Positions 1 through 6,561 of a stretch of 9,846 nt of DNA are shown here, piece after piece. The notes under the pieces are model-generated. The model did not search any database and was not told where the DNA came from. It saw nothing but the letters and a program-made list of their open reading frames with translations. A program made the translations under genes and the position numbers. The stretch comes from Paludibacter sp. (GTDB taxonomy: Bacteria; Bacteroidota; Bacteroidia; Bacteroidales; Paludibacteraceae). How positions within the stretch are numbered: the first letter of the stretch is position 1; each line of letters starts with the position of its first letter. The stretch spans positions 1 to 9,846 of the forward strand of contig WRGS01000192.1 in NCBI GenBank assembly GCA_009787075.1, read 5' to 3'.

Positions 1-74
1 TCGATAAATTCAAGCGTATTGAACTTATCTACATATTTATCTAACTGATTTTTAATATGTTGCAAATTTTGCAT
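1..74 (-). CDS. N-terminus of a probable TIGR02757/DUF2400 family protein (partial, runs off left edge)
   Basis: Reading leftward from an ATG at 74-72 the frame stays open to the window edge and gives 24 codons, beginning MQNLQHIKNQLDKYVDKFNT and continuing LEFI. From memory, proteins of the TIGR02757 (DUF2400) family, common in Bacteroidota, start with a helix of the type 'L.ddkv.kyN.peFI..DPI.IPH'. The LDKYVDKFN...EFI pattern fits that opening. The function of the family is not known to me beyond its broad conservation. A possible -7 box lies about 30 bases upstream of the ATG. The gene is divergent from tpl. Only the first part is visible, so the diagnostic DPI.IPH segment cannot be checked; the assignment rests on about 15 residues. 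Confidence 0.5.
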   Translation of the reverse strand, partial: MQNLQHIKNQLDKYVDKFNTLEFI

Positions 75-104
75 TGAAAAAGTTTTGTTGAGGAAAAATT
101 ATTT

Positions 105-113
105 GCAAAAATA
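105..113 (-). promoter_or_regulatory. Possible Bacteroidota -7 box for the leftward partial gene
   Basis: The bottom strand reads TATTTTTGC from 113 to 105, a match to TAnnTTTG. Transcription would begin near 98-100, leaving a leader of about 25 bases before the ATG at 74. A GTTTGC lies upstream on the same strand (130-125), but only 12 bases separate it from the -7 box, shorter than the usual spacing for a -33 element. The AT-rich context makes chance matches likely. Confidence 0.35.
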
Positions 114-397
114 TGTAAAATTTTGCAAACCGCCTATGCTAACATTTAAAATCTGTACTTGCAAAAAACAAAATTCTTCTATTTAAAAATTTTGTTTTAA
201 TATCATTATTGCTGTTTTCAATTATAAATTATTAAAAATAATGCTGTTTTTGTTTGAATTATTAAATAAATATTTTTCAAAAAAAAATAATGCCGAAAAC
301 CTGTATAAAATTTTATATGTTTTTTCTATTTTTACACTCTTAAAAAATTAAACAGAAAAATAAAATTTTAGTTTAACTATCTATATATTAAATACTT
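114..397. other. AT-rich intergenic region upstream of tpl, no gene seen
   Basis: This divergent gap is very rich in A and T, with many A and T runs. I see no coding frame, tRNA or convincing hairpin. It must hold the tpl promoter, but no box matches TAnnTTTG well. TATTTTTC at 271-278 is one mismatch away, with a TTTG 14 bases upstream, and would give a leader of more than 100 bases. I see no basis for calling a TyrR-type operator such as those that regulate tpl in enterobacteria. Confidence 0.5.
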
Positions 398-1780
398 ATG
401 AATTTTGACAAATATCCAATGGCTGAACCTTACAAAATCAAAATGGTTGAGCCTTTGAAAATCACAACACGCAAATATCGCGAAGATGCAATCAAAAAAG
501 CAGGTTACAATACTTTTATTTTGCGCAGCGAAGACGTTTATATTGACTTGCTGACAGATTCGGGCACAAACGCAATGAGCGAAGACCAATGGGCAGGGCT
601 GATGCTTGGCGACGAGGCTTACGCAGGCTCGAAAAACTATTACCACCTCGAAGACGCTATGTACGAATGTTTTGGCTACAAATATTTAATTCCCACTCAT
701 CAGGGGCGCGGCGCAGAGCAGTTGGTTTCAAAAACTTTAATTAAACCGGGTCAGTATGTTCCCGGAAATATGTATTTTACAACCACGCGCGAACATCAGG
801 AACTTGCAGGCGGAATTTTTATAGACGTGATTTGTGACGAGGCGCACAATCCATCTAACGAAAATCCTTTTAAAGGAAATGTAGATTTGAATAAATTTGA
901 AAAATTAATTAAAGAAAAAGGTGCGAAAAATATTGCATACATCACTATTGGCGTTACTGTTAATTTGGCAGGGGGGCAACCTGTTTCGATGGAAAATTTG
1001 AAAGCGGTAAGCAAAATGGCGCACGAAAACGGAATAAAAGTTGTACTTGACGCCACTCGCGCAATGGAAAATGCTTATTTTATTAAAATACGCGAAAAAG
1101 GCTATGCCGATAAATCGGTAAAACAGATTTTGCGCGAAATGTGTTCTTATACCGATGTTGCAACCTGTTCGGGCAAAAAAGATTTTCATACAAATATTGG
1201 CGGTTTTGCCGCTTGCAACGACGAGCAAGATGCCACCACAATGCGCTCATTGGTAGTGGTTTATGAAGGATTGCAAACTTACGGAGGAATGGCAGGGCGC
1301 GATATGGAAGCAATGGCGCGCGGAATGTTGGAAGCGTGCCAGGACCACGTTATGGCGCATCGCATTGCACAGTCGCAATATTTGTGGAACAAACTTGATG
1401 CAGCAGGAATTCCAATTATTCGTCCCTGCGGCGGACACGGCGTTTTTGTTGATGCGAAAGCATTTTATCCAAATATTCCGCAGGAGCAGTATGTTGCACA
1501 ATCGCTTGCAGCCGATTTGTATGTTCACAGCGGCGTGCGTTCAATGGAACGCGGCATCGTTTCGGCAGGGCGAGATAAAGTTACGGGCAAAGAACACAAA
1601 CCGAAACTCGAAACCATTCGTCTGACAATTCCGCGCAGAGTTTATACGCAGTCGCATTTCGACATTGTTGCCGACAGCATTATAGAACTTTACTCCCAAC
1701 GCGATAAAGCACGCGGTTTGCGTATGGTGTATGAACCAAAAGCATTGAGATTTTTTCAGGCAAGGTTTGAAAAACTGTAA
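398..1780 (+). CDS. tpl: Tyrosine phenol-lyase (beta-tyrosinase)
   Basis: This PLP enzyme of the aromatic amino acid beta-lyase family cleaves L-tyrosine to phenol, pyruvate and ammonia in the cytoplasm. The 460-residue product is close to the 456 of the Citrobacter freundii enzyme and aligns with it at a constant +4 offset. Visible active-site residues are Tyr75 (GDEAYAGS), Asn189, Asp218 and Arg221 (DATR), the SGKKD motif with PLP-binding Lys261, Tyr295 (TYGG), Arg408 and Phe452 (LRFFQARF). Residues that separate it from tryptophanase are present: Thr128 in YFTTT and Met383/Arg385 in GVRSMERG, where tryptophanases carry other residues. The ATG at 398 gives the usual short lead before AEPYKIK; the Met at codon 8 is a less complete alternative. 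The gene stands alone, with no transporter next to it. It looks intact, and tyrosine fermentation to phenol is the expected role. Confidence 0.95.
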   Translation: MNFDKYPMAEPYKIKMVEPLKITTRKYREDAIKKAGYNTFILRSEDVYIDLLTDSGTNAMSEDQWAGLMLGDEAYAGSKNYYHLEDAMYECFGYKYLIPTHQGRGAEQLVSKTLIKPGQYVPGNMYFTTTREHQELAGGIFIDVICDEAHNPSNENPFKGNVDLNKFEKLIKEKGAKNIAYITIGVTVNLAGGQPVSMENLKAVSKMAHENGIKVVLDATRAMENAYFIKIREKGYADKSVKQILREMCSYTDVATCSGKKDFHTNIGGFAACNDEQDATTMRSLVVVYEGLQTYGGMAGRDMEAMARGMLEACQDHVMAHRIAQSQYLWNKLDAAGIPIIRPCGGHGVFVDAKAFYPNIPQEQYVAQSLAADLYVHSGVRSMERGIVSAGRDKVTGKEHKPKLETIRLTIPRRVYTQSHFDIVADSIIELYSQRDKARGLRMVYEPKALRFFQARFEKL

Positions 1781-1835
1781 AAATTAATATCTGTGTAAAA
1801 AATAAGTACAGGCTGCATAAAAACTCAAATTTTTT

Positions 1836-1935
1836 ACCACAAAGTTCACAAGGGAATTTCATAAAGAACACAAATATCTGAATATCAATATATTTTATTT
1901 TGTGTTCTTTGTGCTTTCTTTTTGTTCTTTTAAAG
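1836..1935. repeat. Imperfect inverted repeat of CACAAAGAACACAAA type
   Basis: Downstream of tpl, AAAGAACACAAA (1863-1874) is the exact reverse complement of TTTGTGTTCTTT (1899-1910), a 12-bp stem around a 24-base AT-rich loop. The outer flanks carry further degenerate copies of the same word: ACCACAAAGTTCACAAG at 1836-1852 on the left, and TTTGTGCTTTCTTTTTGTTCTTTTAAAG at 1908-1935 on the right, split here as TTTGTGCTTTCTTTTT and GTTCTTTTAAAG. This resembles the dispersed ACCACAAAGAACACAAAG-like intergenic hairpins I recall from many bacterial genomes, though I cannot confirm copies elsewhere here. It could act as a weak terminator for tpl, but no clean U-run directly follows the stem. Confidence 0.5.
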
Positions 1936-1975
1936 TTGAATATACCTGTGAGATAGCCTAATTATTTTATATTTC

Positions 1976-2005
1976 AAAAAAAATGGTCGGAATAAATTCC
2001 GACCA
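1976..2005 (-). terminator. Intrinsic terminator, leftward
   Basis: A perfect 10-bp stem, TGGTCGGAAT (1984-1993) against ATTCCGACCA (1996-2005), closes a 2-base loop. On the bottom strand it is followed directly by eight U (plus-strand A run 1976-1983). This is the textbook arrangement for a leftward transcript. On the top strand the stem is not followed by a T run, so it does not serve tpl. It ends the transcription unit that starts near 2233. Confidence 0.8.
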
Positions 2006-2233
2006 CAAACAACTGACAAACAAATATCTTTCTAATTTTCAGAAATATAGCGAACATTTTGACCGTGTGTGCCATTGTGCCAAATTCCTGTAAATAATTT
2101 TGGTGAAATGAAATTACGTGAATAGGGTGATGTCTTATTACTTATTATTGCTATAAAAATAATGTTTATTGATTGAATTTGCAATTTGTTTATTGTTTTT
2201 ATATTTAGATTAAGATGACAAATATTTTTTTGA
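1984..2233 (-). ncRNA. Orphan leftward transcription unit of about 250 nt: candidate small RNA or small-peptide mRNA
   Basis: A -7 box at 2246-2239 and an intrinsic terminator at 2005-1976 define a short leftward transcript with no recognised gene in it. One frame is open from the promoter to a TAG at 2034-2032, but it has no ATG. Its only plausible in-transcript start is TTG at 2184, which would give about 50 residues: a hydrophobic stretch (INIIFIAIIS) followed by a protein-like tail ending GIWHNGTHGQNVRYISEN. A second frame has ATG codons (MAHTVKMFAIF...) but runs through the terminator stem, so it is unlikely. I do not recognise a 6S RNA, tmRNA or riboswitch pattern. It may be a non-coding RNA, a small membrane peptide gene, or the remains of a larger gene. 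Confidence 0.35.
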
Positions 2234-2238
2234 CGCTG

Positions 2239-2246
2239 CAAAAGTA
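2239..2246 (-). promoter_or_regulatory. Bacteroidota -7 promoter box for the orphan leftward unit
   Basis: The bottom strand reads TACTTTTGCAG from 2246 to 2236. This is the same box and right flank as at the divergent promoter at 6501-6548. Transcription would start near 2233. No clear TTTG -33 element is visible about 20 bases upstream, where the sequence is nearly all A and T. Confidence 0.55.
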
Positions 2247-2407
2247 CTAAAAATATTTATAATGTTATTTATAATATTATTTATTTAAAATAATTTAACT
2301 TTTACGCAAAGAAAATGTTAAGTATAGTTAAGAGCCTGATTCTGCCTAATATAATGATTAACAGCATTGAAACACATTTTTTATAAATGCACATAAATGA
2401 TTCTAAA
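2247..2407. other. Intergenic AT-rich stretch, no gene seen
   Basis: The segment between the orphan leftward unit and the broken DUF2007 gene is low in complexity, with repeated TTATAAT/ATTATTTAT-like words at about 2250-2300 and a short direct repeat GTTAAG..AGTTAAG near 2317-2332. It has no open frame of note and no strong hairpin. It probably holds only the upstream parts of the two divergent promoters. Confidence 0.45.
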
Positions 2408-2415
2408 TATTTTTG
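2408..2415 (+). promoter_or_regulatory. Probable -7 box of the DUF2007 gene
   Basis: TATTTTTG matches TAnnTTTG and lies 16 bases before the ATG at 2432, so the leader would be about 10 nt. A second, weaker copy (TGTTTTTGCAGTC, 2416-2428) overlaps downstream. No clear -33 element is visible. Confidence 0.45.
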
Positions 2416-2431
2416 TGTTTTTGCAGTCTGA

Positions 2432-2903
2432 ATGGAAAACGAAAAATTTATAACAGTTTTAACAGCCACTTATGGATACGAAATTGCAGTAATTCGAGGC
2501 AGGTTGGAATCGGAAGGCATTACTTGTTTTTGTAAAAGATGAATTTACTGTTCAGGTTAATCCTTTTTATTCAAACGTCATTGGAGGAATAAAACTTCAA
2601 GTCAAGGAAAGCGATTTGAATAAAGCCATTGAAATTTTGAAAGAAACGGAATATATTAATGGCAAAGATTTACAACCGTACAATGAATCCTGTCATTTGA
2701 ACGATTATTCCATAGAACAACAAAACTCAAATGACGGATATAAAATATTTTGCTCGATTTGCGGCTCTGACGAAGTTGTTAAATCCAAAAAAGCAGGTTG
2801 GTTATTTTTAGTTACTTCGCTATTATTTGTATTTCCTACACCGTTTCTTCAAAAGAAATATTATTGTTTTAATTGTAAACAGGAATTTAAAAAGAAAAAA
2901 TGA
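2432..2903 (+). pseudogene. DUF2007-domain / zinc-ribbon protein gene broken by one extra T
   Basis: From ATG 2432 the frame reads MENEKFITVLTATYGYEIAV and then hits TGA at 2540-2542. Removing one T from the T5 run at 2527-2531 restores a continuous 156-residue protein: ITCFVKDEF joins straight into the frame that continues to 2903. The N-terminal half (about 1-75) fits the DUF2007 'putative signal transducing' fold (YGYEIAVIRGRLESEGI...GGIKLQVKESDLNKAIEIL). The C-terminal half has CxxC pairs at about 107/110 and 145/148, a zinc ribbon, split by a hydrophobic membrane-like segment near 121-138 (WLFLVTSLLFVFP). The role of such proteins is not established. The downstream frame alone has only a TTG inside the domain as a start, so it is not an independent gene. 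The gene is convergent with coaX, and its stop is 23 bases from the coaX stop. Confidence 0.75.
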
Positions 2904-2926
2904 AATCCGCACTTTCTTTATCTGAT

Positions 2927-3661
2927 TCATCTGTTAAATTCTAAAATCCGATTCAGCCCTTTTAAGACGAGATTTTTTTCTAATGTAATTGGATTGTTTT
3001 TCAGTCGTTTTGCCAAAAAATCAGCATTTCCGCCTGTTATAACAACTGTAAGTGCAGGAAAATTTTCTTTTAAAGCGCAAATAAAACTGTCGATTTCAAA
3101 AATAATTCCATTTACAACACCAGAAAGGATTGATGTTTGAGTATCATTGCCTGTTAACTCAATGTTTTCATTTTCAGCAACTTGCACCAACGGCAACCTG
3201 CCTGTAAATTCGTTCAATGCACGAAAACGCATAGAAAGTCCGGGCGAAATTGCTCCGCCGTGATAATTTTTCTGCGCATCAATAAAATCGAAAGTAATCG
3301 CCGTTCCTGCATCGACAACCAAAATATCTGCACTCGGCTGCAAAAAACTCGCGCCGACAACCGCAGCCAAACGGTCTTTACCCAGCGTTTCAGGTGTTTT
3401 GTAGCAGTTTGTAATCGGAATTTTCGTCTTTTGATTAAGTTCGATAAAAAACGGATTTTTATCTTTTAAAAAATCAATAAATTCAAAATCGGGCTTTGCC
3501 GTTGAGCAAAAAATGCACGCATCAATCGGAAAACGATTGCAAAGTCGCGCAATTTCTTCTTTTTTGATAATATTTTCAAATAAAAAGAAATGATTTAACT
3601 CATTGTTTTCAAAAATTCCAATTTTTGAAGTTGAATTGCCTGTATCTATGCAGAGATTCAT
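2927..3661 (-). CDS. coaX: Type III pantothenate kinase
   Basis: CoaX performs the first step of coenzyme A synthesis, ATP-dependent phosphorylation of pantothenate, in the cytoplasm, and belongs to the ASKHA kinase fold. The 244 residues match the family length. Visible motifs are N-terminal DTGNS (6-10, phosphate binding), LGKDR (93-97) whose Asp96 corresponds to the presumed catalytic base, DAGTAITFDF (117-126), GGAISPG (135-141), the GRLP segment (154-157) and TGG (209-211). The ATG at 3661 is the natural start because DTGNS follows at the usual distance. The gene lies 38 bases downstream of hflX in the same leftward set and is probably cotranscribed. Type III kinases are usually monovalent-cation dependent and insensitive to CoA feedback; that is family knowledge, not visible here. 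No intrinsic terminator was seen after the stop. Confidence 0.95.
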   Translation of the reverse strand: MNLCIDTGNSTSKIGIFENNELNHFFLFENIIKKEEIARLCNRFPIDACIFCSTAKPDFEFIDFLKDKNPFFIELNQKTKIPITNCYKTPETLGKDRLAAVVGASFLQPSADILVVDAGTAITFDFIDAQKNYHGGAISPGLSMRFRALNEFTGRLPLVQVAENENIELTGNDTQTSILSGVVNGIIFEIDSFICALKENFPALTVVITGGNADFLAKRLKNNPITLEKNLVLKGLNRILEFNR

Positions 3662-3699
3662 TTAAATTTATGATTTAAAAATTCAAACTCTATTAAAAC

Positions 3700-4905
3700 T
3701 TAATCAAATTTTTGAAACAGAAAATCGTTATATGGATAACGTTCAACGTGGATTTCCTTAACTTTTTGATACAAAATATTTTTCAATTCGTCAATATTGT
3801 TTTTTTCGGTTGCCGAAACAAACACGCAATTATCGTGCAAACGGCTAAAATACGTTTTTTTAAGTTCGTCAAGCGAAATATTTTCTTTTGCAACAGGCGA
3901 AAGGTCATCTTCATCTTTTTGAACGTATGAAAAAGCGTCTATTTTATTAAAAATCACGATTTCGGGTTTTTCATCAGGCGAAATTTCCTTCAAAGTTTGA
4001 TTTACAACCGTCATTTGTTCTTCAAAAGCGGAATGCGAAATATCCACAACGTGCAGCAGCAAATCCGCCTCGCGCACTTCGTCGAGTGTAGATTTGAACG
4101 ATTCAATCAAATTGTGCGGCAATTTTCGTATAAAACCCACAGTATCAGTCAGTAAGAATGGCAAATTTTCAACTGTAACCTTGCGCACAGTGGTATCAAG
4201 TGTGGCAAAAAGTTTATTTTCGGCAAAAACTTCGCTTTTACTCAAAAGATTCATCAAAGTTGATTTTCCAACGTTTGTATAACCCACAAGCGCAACGCGC
4301 ACAAGTTTTCCGCGATTTTTACGTTGCGTCGCCATTTGGCGGTCAATATCTTTGAGTTGCTGCTTGAGCAGTGCAATTCGCTGGCGAATAATTCGCTGGT
4401 CGGCTTCAATTTGCTTTTCGCCCATTCCACGCGAAGTAATTCCGCCGCCGCGCTGACGGTCTAAATGCCCCCACAGACGCGACAGGCGCGGGAGCATATA
4501 TTGCAGCGTGGCAAGTTCTACCTGCGTTTTTGCGCTGGCGGTTTGTGCCCGTTGAGCAAAAATATCAAGAATAAGATTTGTACGGTCAAGAATATGTACT
4601 TTCAATTCGCGCTCAATATTGCGCAGTTGCTTCGGCGAAAGTTCGTCATCAAAAATAACTGTATCTATTTCTTTTTCAATAACATAAGCGCTAATTTCGT
4701 CAAGTTTTCCCGGACCGACAAAAGTTTTCGGATTTGGATATTCAACTCTTTGCAAAAACACTTTTTGAGGAGTAATGCCTGCGGTATGTGCCAAAAATTT
4801 CAGTTCGTCAATATATTCCCGCGCTTGCAACTCCTGCTGTTCGGGCGTTATCAATCCGACCAATGCGGCTTTTTCTATCTTAATTTCTATATCTTGATTT
4901 TGCAT
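3700..4905 (-). CDS. hflX: Ribosome-associated GTPase HflX
   Basis: This is a cytoplasmic TRAFAC-class GTPase that binds the 50S subunit and, in studied species, splits or rescues stalled 70S ribosomes under stress. The 401-residue protein has the HflX N-terminal domain (about 1-110, with NPKTFVGPGKLDEI), a linker including QVELATLQYMLPRLSRLWGH and the glycine-rich RQRGGGI (151-156), a coiled-coil-like helix (about 162-196), and the G domain. Within the G domain are G1 GYTNVGKST (208-216), G2 Thr238/239, G3 DTVGF (254-258), G4 NKID (320-323) and G5 SAT (364-366). ATG 4905 lies 12 bases after the KS stop, and coaX follows 38 bases after its own stop, so the three are likely cotranscribed. Nothing looks damaged. 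Confidence 0.96.
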   Translation of the reverse strand: MQNQDIEIKIEKAALVGLITPEQQELQAREYIDELKFLAHTAGITPQKVFLQRVEYPNPKTFVGPGKLDEISAYVIEKEIDTVIFDDELSPKQLRNIERELKVHILDRTNLILDIFAQRAQTASAKTQVELATLQYMLPRLSRLWGHLDRQRGGGITSRGMGEKQIEADQRIIRQRIALLKQQLKDIDRQMATQRKNRGKLVRVALVGYTNVGKSTLMNLLSKSEVFAENKLFATLDTTVRKVTVENLPFLLTDTVGFIRKLPHNLIESFKSTLDEVREADLLLHVVDISHSAFEEQMTVVNQTLKEISPDEKPEIVIFNKIDAFSYVQKDEDDLSPVAKENISLDELKKTYFSRLHDNCVFVSATEKNNIDELKNILYQKVKEIHVERYPYNDFLFQKFD

Positions 4906-4917
4906 TTAATTGATTTA

Positions 4918-6156
4918 TTAATTTTTTGAAAAAATCAAACAGGTATCATTGCCTCCAAAGCCGAAAGAATTGGAAAGAACGTGCCTCAATTCAGATTTTT
5001 GCGGTTTTAAATTTCCATTTTGCTCAACAGCTACATCGTTAAAATTTGGCGTAAACGACAATTCAGGCATTTTCTCTTTAAAATTCAAATTATTTGGAAT
5101 AAAATTATTTTGCAAAGATAAAATTGAAATTACCGCCTCTATGCTGCCTGCTGCGCTTGTAGTATGTCCTGTAAATGCTTTTGTAGAAGAAACAGGCGGG
5201 ATATTTGCCCCAAAAATACGTTCAATGGCAATTCCTTCGGTTAAATCGTTATTTTGCGTGCCTGTTCCGTGTGCGTTGATATAATCAATCTGTTCTGGCG
5301 AAATACCTGCTTCTTCAAGGGCTTTTTTCATTGCAAGAAATGCGCCGTCTCCTTGCGGCGAAGTTGCCGTTTGATGAAAAGCATCGCAAGTATTGGCAGC
5401 CCCTGCAAGTATTATTTCTTCTTTGCCTTGCTCAAAAGAGCGGGAATTTTCTTTTGCTTTTTCCATAACAATATACGCTGCGCCTTCGCCCAAGTTCAGT
5501 CCTGCACGGGCGGCATCAAACGGACGGCAATGTTCTTTATCTAAAATCATTAGAGTATTAAATCCGTTTAGGTGAAATTTTGTAAGACATTCCGCTCCGC
5601 CTGCCACTACAATATCTGCACGTCCGCTTTTTAACAGTTCCGCGCCCAAAAGAATCGCATTTGCAGCTGAACTGCACGCGGTAGAAACGGTGCTTACCTG
5701 CGAAAATATTCCAAAATAATCGGCAATCATTTCTGTACATGCACCGCAATCGTGCGTGGCAATGTATGCGTTTTTTGTATCATTTGTCAAAAAATCGGTA
5801 TAAAACTGCTCGCTTTTGTCCATTCCGCCAACGGTTGTTCCATTAATCAATGCTATTTTCAATTTATGATTCGATTTATCCAATTGCAAATTTGCATTAG
5901 ATATGGCTTCGCCAACTGCCATAATACCCATTAGTGAAGTGCGAGTTGTTGGTTGATTTTCAGGTATTTGCAAAAGAGAAATCATTTCTTCGTCAGTCAT
6001 CTTTACCTCGCCTACAGGAAATTCTTTGTGCGCTGTACTTAAATAACGCAAAGGCGCAATGCCGCTGCAATTGCAGCGCAATGCCTGCAAATTTTCGTTA
6101 ACGCCATTGCCCATTGCCGAAACAATGCCCATTCCGCTAATCAGAATTTTTTCCAT
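4918..6156 (-). CDS. Beta-ketoacyl-ACP synthase (FabF-like, aryl-polyene/flexirubin cluster type)
   Basis: This cytoplasmic ketosynthase catalyses decarboxylative condensation of malonyl-ACP with an acyl-ACP. In the 412-residue product the Cys-His-His triad is intact: Cys161 in STACSSAAN, His296 in NAHGTGT, and His331 in TGHTTSAAG, with Lys326 in SSTK; the C-terminal NSFGFGGND is also present. The ATG at 6156 gives the standard MEKILISGMGIVSAMG opening. A longer frame from a TTG at 6198 adds 14 atypical residues and is rejected. The gene lies 47 bases after an ACP gene. Pairing with a divergent-from-FabF ACP suggests a specialised polyketide or aryl-polyene-like role, rather than housekeeping fatty acid synthesis, but the reductase, dehydratase, ammonia-lyase and acyltransferase genes of such clusters are not here. 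A second housekeeping-type KS role cannot be excluded. Confidence 0.9.
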   Translation of the reverse strand: MEKILISGMGIVSAMGNGVNENLQALRCNCSGIAPLRYLSTAHKEFPVGEVKMTDEEMISLLQIPENQPTTRTSLMGIMAVGEAISNANLQLDKSNHKLKIALINGTTVGGMDKSEQFYTDFLTNDTKNAYIATHDCGACTEMIADYFGIFSQVSTVSTACSSAANAILLGAELLKSGRADIVVAGGAECLTKFHLNGFNTLMILDKEHCRPFDAARAGLNLGEGAAYIVMEKAKENSRSFEQGKEEIILAGAANTCDAFHQTATSPQGDGAFLAMKKALEEAGISPEQIDYINAHGTGTQNNDLTEGIAIERIFGANIPPVSSTKAFTGHTTSAAGSIEAVISILSLQNNFIPNNLNFKEKMPELSFTPNFNDVAVEQNGNLKPQKSELRHVLSNSFGFGGNDTCLIFSKN

Positions 6157-6203
6157 ACCCCAACTGATTTTAACCGATTTTTTTCCGCTGTGTAACAAAC
6201 GAA

Positions 6204-6461
6204 TTATTTAGTACGGTTTTCGTCAATATATTGAGCCAAAATTTTTATTGATTTGAAAATTTCTTTGCCTTGAGCGGGGTCTTTAAGTTTGATGCCGTAG
6301 TTTTTCTCCATCAACACAATAAGTTCCAGCGCATCAATAGAATCAAGCCCCAAACCCTCGCCAAAAAGCGGCGCATTTTCGTCAATATCTTGAGGGTTCA
6401 GGTTTTCAAGATTTAATACTTCAATGATTTCTCTTTTTAATTGTAAAATTAATTCATCCAT
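6204..6461 (-). CDS. Acyl carrier protein
   Basis: This small acidic carrier of 85 residues tethers acyl or polyketide intermediates to a 4'-phosphopantetheine arm. The attachment site is Ser41 in GLGLDSIDALEL, and helix 2 continues IVLMEKNYGIKL. The length and the DSIDALEL form, with the preceding NAPLFGEGLGLD, resemble ACPs of Bacteroidota aryl-polyene/flexirubin-type clusters more than the housekeeping AcpP, which usually has DSLD.VE. ATG 6461 lies about 38 nt downstream of the predicted transcription start of the divergent promoter, so this is the first gene of the leftward ACP-KS-hflX-coaX set. It is the likely direct partner of the adjacent ketosynthase. Its arm ultimately derives from CoA, the product of the pathway that coaX opens. 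Confidence 0.92.
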   Translation of the reverse strand: MDELILQLKREIIEVLNLENLNPQDIDENAPLFGEGLGLDSIDALELIVLMEKNYGIKLKDPAQGKEIFKSIKILAQYIDENRTK

Positions 6462-6505
6462 ATATTTTAAAGATTTAACAATTCCAAAATTTAGATTTTC
6501 GACTG

Positions 6506-6513
6506 CAAAAGTA
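6506..6513 (-). promoter_or_regulatory. -7 box for the leftward ACP-KS-hflX-coaX set
   Basis: The bottom strand reads TACTTTTGCAGTC from 6513 leftward, matching TAnnTTTG. The start would be near 6499, with a leader of about 38 nt to the ACP ATG at 6461. No good TTTG -33 element is present at the expected distance. Confidence 0.7.
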
Positions 6514-6535
6514 ATGATTATTTCCTAATTTTTCT

Positions 6536-6543
6536 TACTTTTG
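6536..6543 (+). promoter_or_regulatory. -7 box for the rightward TonB receptor gene
   Basis: TACTTTTGCAGTC on the top strand is the mirror copy of the leftward box. Transcription would begin near 6549, giving a leader of only about 13 nt before the ATG at 6562. This excludes the in-frame TTG at 6541, which sits inside the box itself. Confidence 0.7.
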
Positions 6544-6561
6544 CAGTCCTTTTTTAGAAAA

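Larger units (their letters stand above)
6501..6548. repeat. Perfect 14-bp inverted repeat spanning a divergent promoter
   Basis: GACTGCAAAAGTAA (6501-6514) and its exact reverse complement TTACTTTTGCAGTC (6535-6548) flank a 20-base spacer. Each arm holds a full -7 box pointing outward. The upstream (-33) zone of each promoter falls onto the opposite arm, so two polymerases could not bind together, and the symmetry also makes this a possible operator for a dimeric regulator. The spacer is short compared with invertible promoters known in Bacteroides. Confidence 0.85.

Noticed and set aside
398..1780. Tryptophanase (tnaA) instead of tyrosine phenol-lyase
   Set aside because: Thr128 and the SMERG motif with Arg385 match TPL, and the alignment to C. 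freundii TPL keeps a constant offset throughout.
2032..2241. A 69-residue leftward gene starting at 2241
   Set aside because: The start is a TTG inside the -7 box; only a shorter version from TTG 2184 could be on the transcript, so it is treated within the orphan unit.
2616..2903. Independent 95-residue gene
   Set aside because: It starts with a TTG inside the DUF2007 domain and is the downstream half of the frameshifted gene at 2432-2903.
4465..4929. Rightward 154-residue open frame inside hflX
   Set aside because: It lies antisense to conserved HflX codons and has no domain or promoter; it is a shadow frame. The other antisense frames within tpl, KS, coaX and the receptor are the same.
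4918..6198. Longer ketosynthase from a TTG at 6198
   Set aside because: It adds 14 residues absent from the family; the ATG at 6156 gives the standard N-terminus.
6501..6548. Invertible promoter (phase variation) from the perfect inverted repeat
   Set aside because: The spacer is only 20 bases and symmetric, so inversion would change nothing and is sterically unlikely; no recombinase gene is nearby.
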